Source of the DNA: Clostridium_AD sp050717635
Lineage (GTDB): Bacteria > Bacillota > Clostridia > Clostridiales > Clostridiaceae
Assembly: GCF_050717635.1 (NCBI RefSeq)
Contig: NZ_JBOITO010000026.1
Span: forward strand, 1-64,000
Reading direction: 5' to 3'
DNA length: 64,000 bases
This document shows, one piece after another, positions 60,861-64,000 of the stretch. The notes beneath the pieces were generated by a model. The model searched no databases and had not been told where the DNA came from. It worked only from the letters and a program-made list of their open reading frames with translations. A program made the translations under genes and the position numbers. Position 1 is the stretch's first letter; every line of letters begins with the position of its first letter.

Positions 60861-63683
60861 TTATAACATCTTTTTTAAATATTGTCCCGTATATGAATTT
60901 ACATTCAATGATATTTCTTTTGGAGTTCCAGTGCATAAAACAGTACCACCCATATCTCCACCCTCAGGACCCAAATCAATAATATAGTCAGCGCACTTTA
61001 TAACATCTAAATTATGCTCTATTACCACTACAGTATTTCCCGAATCAACCAGTCTTTGAAGTATTTTAATAAGTTTGCTAACATCATCAATATGAAGTCC
61101 TGTAGTAGGCTCATCTAAAATATAAAAAGTCTTACCAGTGCTTCTCTTAGATAGCTCAGAGGCAAGTTTAATTCTTTGCGCCTCACCACCAGATAATTGT
61201 GTTGAAGGTTGCCCTAGTCTAACATAACCAAGTCCCACATCCATAAGAGTTTGAAGCTTACTATTGATTCTTGGAATATTTTCAAAGAACTTTAAAGCTT
61301 CCTCAACCGTCATATCTAAAATTTCATGAATGTTTTTGCCCTTATACTTAACCTCTAGCGTCTCTCTATTATATCTTTTTCCTTTGCAAACCTCACAAGG
61401 CACATATACATCAGACAAAAATTGCATTTCTATTTTAATAATTCCATCACCACTGCAGGCCTCGCATCTTCCACCCTTTACATTAAAACTAAATCTACCT
61501 GGCTTATAGCCACGTATTTTCGACTCCGAGCTCATAGAGAAAACCTCACGAATTATATCAAAAACCCCTGTATATGTAGCTGGATTAGATCTTGGAGTTC
61601 GGCCTATAGGACCTTGATCAATATTAATAATTTTATCTATGTTCTCTACCCCTAAAATATCCTTATGAAGTCCTGCGTTTCTCTTTGATTTATTTAGCTT
61701 CTTGTTAAGCCCCTTATATAAAATATCATTTACAAGCGTGCTCTTACCAGACCCTGAAACCCCTGTAACACACGTGAAAACTCCTAGTGGGAACTCCACC
61801 GATACATTTTTAAGGTTATTTTGGTTAGCATTAATCACCTTTATACAGTTTCCGTTAGAAACTCTCGTATGCTCTGGAGCTACAATCTTCTTTTTACCAC
61901 TTAAGTATTGACCTGTAATTGACGCTTCACAGTTCTTTATATCTTCTATACTTCCTGCCACCACAATTTCTCCACCATGCTCACCAGCTCCTGGTCCGAT
62001 ATCCACAATAAAATCTGCTTCCATCATAGTGTCCTCATCATGCTCTACCACAATCAGTGTATTTCCAATATCTCTTAAATGCTTTAACGTTTTAATAAGT
62101 TTTGCATTATCCCTTTGATGTAGACCAATACTAGGTTCATCTAGAATATATAAAACTCCCATTAAACTAGACCCTATCTGCGTTGCAAGTCTTATTCTCT
62201 GAGCTTCTCCACCCGAAAGTGTACCTGCTGTTCTAGACAAATTCAAATAATTAAGTCCAACATTCTCAAGAAAATTAAGCCTATCATTTATCTCTTTGAA
62301 AATTTGATTAGCTATAAGCATATTTTTCTCTGACAATTCAATGTTTTCTAAGAAGGTAACTTCATCAGTAATAGACATTTTACAGAATTCATATATATTC
62401 TTGCCCCCTACAGTTACAGCTAACGCCTCAGGACTTAACCTTGCTCCCTTACACTTAGGACAATGATTATCACTCATATATTGTTCAATTTCTCTTTTTA
62501 TGTAATCGGAAGAAGTATCAACATAACGTCTTTTTAAATTATTTATAATGCCCTCGTAAGTGTGATTAAAAGTACCCGTTCTAAATTCCTTAACATAGTT
62601 TACCTTAATGCGTTGTCCACCAGTTCCATAAAGTATTATTTTAAGAATCTCTGGGTCATATTCTTCTATAGGTGTATCTAGGTCAAACTTATATTTTTCT
62701 CCTAGAGCACGAAGCACTGCAAAAGTCCATGAATCATCCTTAAGACTACCCTCTCCAAAAGACAATATAGCTCCGCCCTTTATACTCTTACTTCTATCTG
62801 GAATTATTAAATCTTCATCAATTTCCATAAGCGTACCAAGCCCATCACAGGTATCACACTTACCATAAGGGGAGTTAAAAGAAAACATTCTAGGAGCAAG
62901 TTCCCCTAAACTTATGCCACAATCAACGCAAGCAAAATGCTCACTAAAAAGTATATCTTCGCCATCTACAATACTAGCAATTGCAGATCCTTCTGCAAGT
63001 TTAAGCGCACTTTCTAGTGATTCCGAAAGTCTACCAATAGATTCCTCTTTAACAGAAATTCTATCAATTACTATCTCTATACTATGCTTCTTATTCTTTT
63101 CTAGCTTTATTTCTTCTTCCATAAGCTCTACTATATTTCCATCTATTCTAGCGCGAACGAAGCCATTCTTTTTGATATTTTCTAGTATTTTTACATGCTC
63201 ACCTTTTTTCCCCCTTATTATAGGTGATAAAATTAAAAGCTTAGTTTTAAGTGGCAACTCCATTAATCTATCCACCATCTGGTCCACTGTTTGCTGAGAA
63301 ATCTCCTTACCACACTTAGGACAATGAGGCGTGCCTGCTTTAGCATAAAGCAGTCTCAAATAATCATAAATTTCAGTTACAGTACCCACTGTAGAACGTG
63401 GATTTCTATTAGTAGTCTTTTGGTCTATAGAGATAGCAGGAGATAGTCCCTCTATGTACTCAACATCTGGCTTATCAATATTACCTAAGAACTGTCTTGC
63501 ATAGGCTGAAAGGGATTCTACATACCTTCTTTGACCCTCTGCATATAACGTATCAAAAGCAAGTGAAGATTTACCAGACCCTGAAAGCCCTGTAAATACA
63601 ACTAGCTTATCTCTCGGTATTTCTAAATCTACATTTTTTAAATTGTGAACTTTAGCTCCCTTTATAATAATCTTATCCCTCAT
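60861..63683 (-). CDS. uvrA: Excinuclease ABC subunit A
   Basis: 940 residues, the usual length; recognises DNA damage with UvrB. Two ABC ATPase modules: Walker A GLSGSGKSSLAFDTLYAEGQ and GVSGSGKSTLVNDILY; signatures LSGGEAQRIRLATQIGSSL and LSGGEAQRIKLASELS. Zinc fingers CPKCGKEIS region, CVDCGISLGE / CDTCDGLG and CEACSGDGIIKIEM...CEVCKGKRY. ATG with AAGGAGAATG. It lies 73 bases after uvrB. Confidence 0.98.
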   Translation of the reverse strand: MRDKIIIKGAKVHNLKNVDLEIPRDKLVVFTGLSGSGKSSLAFDTLYAEGQRRYVESLSAYARQFLGNIDKPDVEYIEGLSPAISIDQKTTNRNPRSTVGTVTEIYDYLRLLYAKAGTPHCPKCGKEISQQTVDQMVDRLMELPLKTKLLILSPIIRGKKGEHVKILENIKKNGFVRARIDGNIVELMEEEIKLEKNKKHSIEIVIDRISVKEESIGRLSESLESALKLAEGSAIASIVDGEDILFSEHFACVDCGISLGELAPRMFSFNSPYGKCDTCDGLGTLMEIDEDLIIPDRSKSIKGGAILSFGEGSLKDDSWTFAVLRALGEKYKFDLDTPIEEYDPEILKIILYGTGGQRIKVNYVKEFRTGTFNHTYEGIINNLKRRYVDTSSDYIKREIEQYMSDNHCPKCKGARLSPEALAVTVGGKNIYEFCKMSITDEVTFLENIELSEKNMLIANQIFKEINDRLNFLENVGLNYLNLSRTAGTLSGGEAQRIRLATQIGSSLMGVLYILDEPSIGLHQRDNAKLIKTLKHLRDIGNTLIVVEHDEDTMMEADFIVDIGPGAGEHGGEIVVAGSIEDIKNCEASITGQYLSGKKKIVAPEHTRVSNGNCIKVINANQNNLKNVSVEFPLGVFTCVTGVSGSGKSTLVNDILYKGLNKKLNKSKRNAGLHKDILGVENIDKIINIDQGPIGRTPRSNPATYTGVFDIIREVFSMSSESKIRGYKPGRFSFNVKGGRCEACSGDGIIKIEMQFLSDVYVPCEVCKGKRYNRETLEVKYKGKNIHEILDMTVEEALKFFENIPRINSKLQTLMDVGLGYVRLGQPSTQLSGGEAQRIKLASELSKRSTGKTFYILDEPTTGLHIDDVSKLIKILQRLVDSGNTVVVIEHNLDVIKCADYIIDLGPEGGDMGGTVLCTGTPKEISLNVNSYTGQYLKKML

Positions 63684-63756
63684 AACATTCTCCTTTGCGT
63701 GTTAAACCATCCCCTGAATAGCTTTATCATATTTGAAACTATACGCTGAAATGTAT

Positions 63757-64000
63757 TTAAATATTTTTAATCTGTTTCTTGAGTTTATATATTATATCTC
63801 TAAGCTCAGCAGCTCTCTCAAATTGTAAATCCTTAGCTGCCTGCTTCATCTCATTTTCATACCTATCCATTAACTTTTTAGTTTCCTCATAGTTTGCTTC
63901 CATAGCAGCTTCAAGAGTTTCATACACCACTTCATCCTCCGCAACTGTTACAGCTCCAATTACTTCTCTAATATCTTTCATAATAGTAGTAGGTGTAATA
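63757..64000 (-). CDS. uvrB: Excinuclease ABC subunit B, C-terminal end (cut by window edge)
   Basis: The frame is open to the window edge and reads ITPTTIMKDIREVIGAV, then EETKKLMDRYENEMKQAAKD and LQFERAAELRDIIYKLKKQI. This is the end of UvrB: the IKKxIRExI linker and the C-terminal UVR coiled-coil motif that binds UvrC. The first approximately 580 residues lie outside the window. The gene is followed by uvrA on the same strand, the usual uvrBA order. Confidence 0.93.
   Translation of the reverse strand, partial: ITPTTIMKDIREVIGAVTVAEDEVVYETLEAAMEANYEETKKLMDRYENEMKQAAKDLQFERAAELRDIIYKLKKQIKNI

Noticed and set aside
1..64000. CRISPR arrays
   Set aside because: No regularly spaced 25-40 bp identical repeats were seen on either strand.

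Overview
The window is low-GC DNA from a Clostridium-type Firmicute. The evidence is strong AGGAGG ribosome sites, a uvrB-uvrA ... uvrC-PHP-murB-rapZ-yvcK-whiA-dnaE-pfkA-pyk gene order, DUF1540 proteins, and a cysteine desulfidase paired with a sigma-54 activator. No rRNA, tRNA, CRISPR array, transposase or prophage was recognised.

Region 1, about 1-6460, is accessory DNA and the most interesting part. Small unrelated genes (a membrane protein, a ParE-type toxin-antitoxin pair, a GNAT acetyltransferase, a frameshifted S51 peptidase, a broken KilA-N gene, a Phd antitoxin with a dead toxin) are separated by long imperfect palindromes built like integron attC sites. The end box of each palindrome (GTTAxxxxx) is complementary not to its own start box but to the start box of the next palindrome, and this holds in all three testable intervals. 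That is the signature left when an integrase inserts circular gene cassettes. No integrase is present in the window.

Region 2, 6561-12317, holds lysA and lysC on the minus strand under a lysine riboswitch, then a double P-loop protein and a DUF362 ferredoxin-like protein on the plus strand. Region 3, 12324-17850, holds truA and two GH13 enzymes of maltodextrin breakdown around an AraC-type regulator. Region 4, 17921-21700, holds a three-gene module (repeat protein, MoxR ATPase, VWA metallopeptidase-like protein) next to a probable 6S RNA gene. Region 5, 21748-24963, holds a cysteine desulfidase gene with a textbook -24/-12 promoter and its sigma-54 activator.

Region 6, 25173-36760, holds DUF421 and DUF4363 proteins, a HelD-like protein, a dipeptide/muropeptide salvage group (OPT transporter, PqqD-like protein, PepV, dipeptide epimerase), signal peptidase I, a glycosyltransferase-like protein and RsuA. 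Region 7, 36929-41728, holds an L,D-transpeptidase, a cupin-cytochrome b5 fusion, an RlmD-type methyltransferase and two DUF1540 paralogs.

Region 8, 41949-64000, is core genome on the minus strand: glycolysis (pfkA, pyk, with a CggR-like operator), dnaE, the rapZ-yvcK-whiA cell-envelope control operon, murB, uvrC, a PBP/FtsW-type elongation pair with an FHA protein, uvrA and the end of uvrB. Three families of short palindromic repeats are scattered between genes, and most operons end in clear intrinsic terminators.
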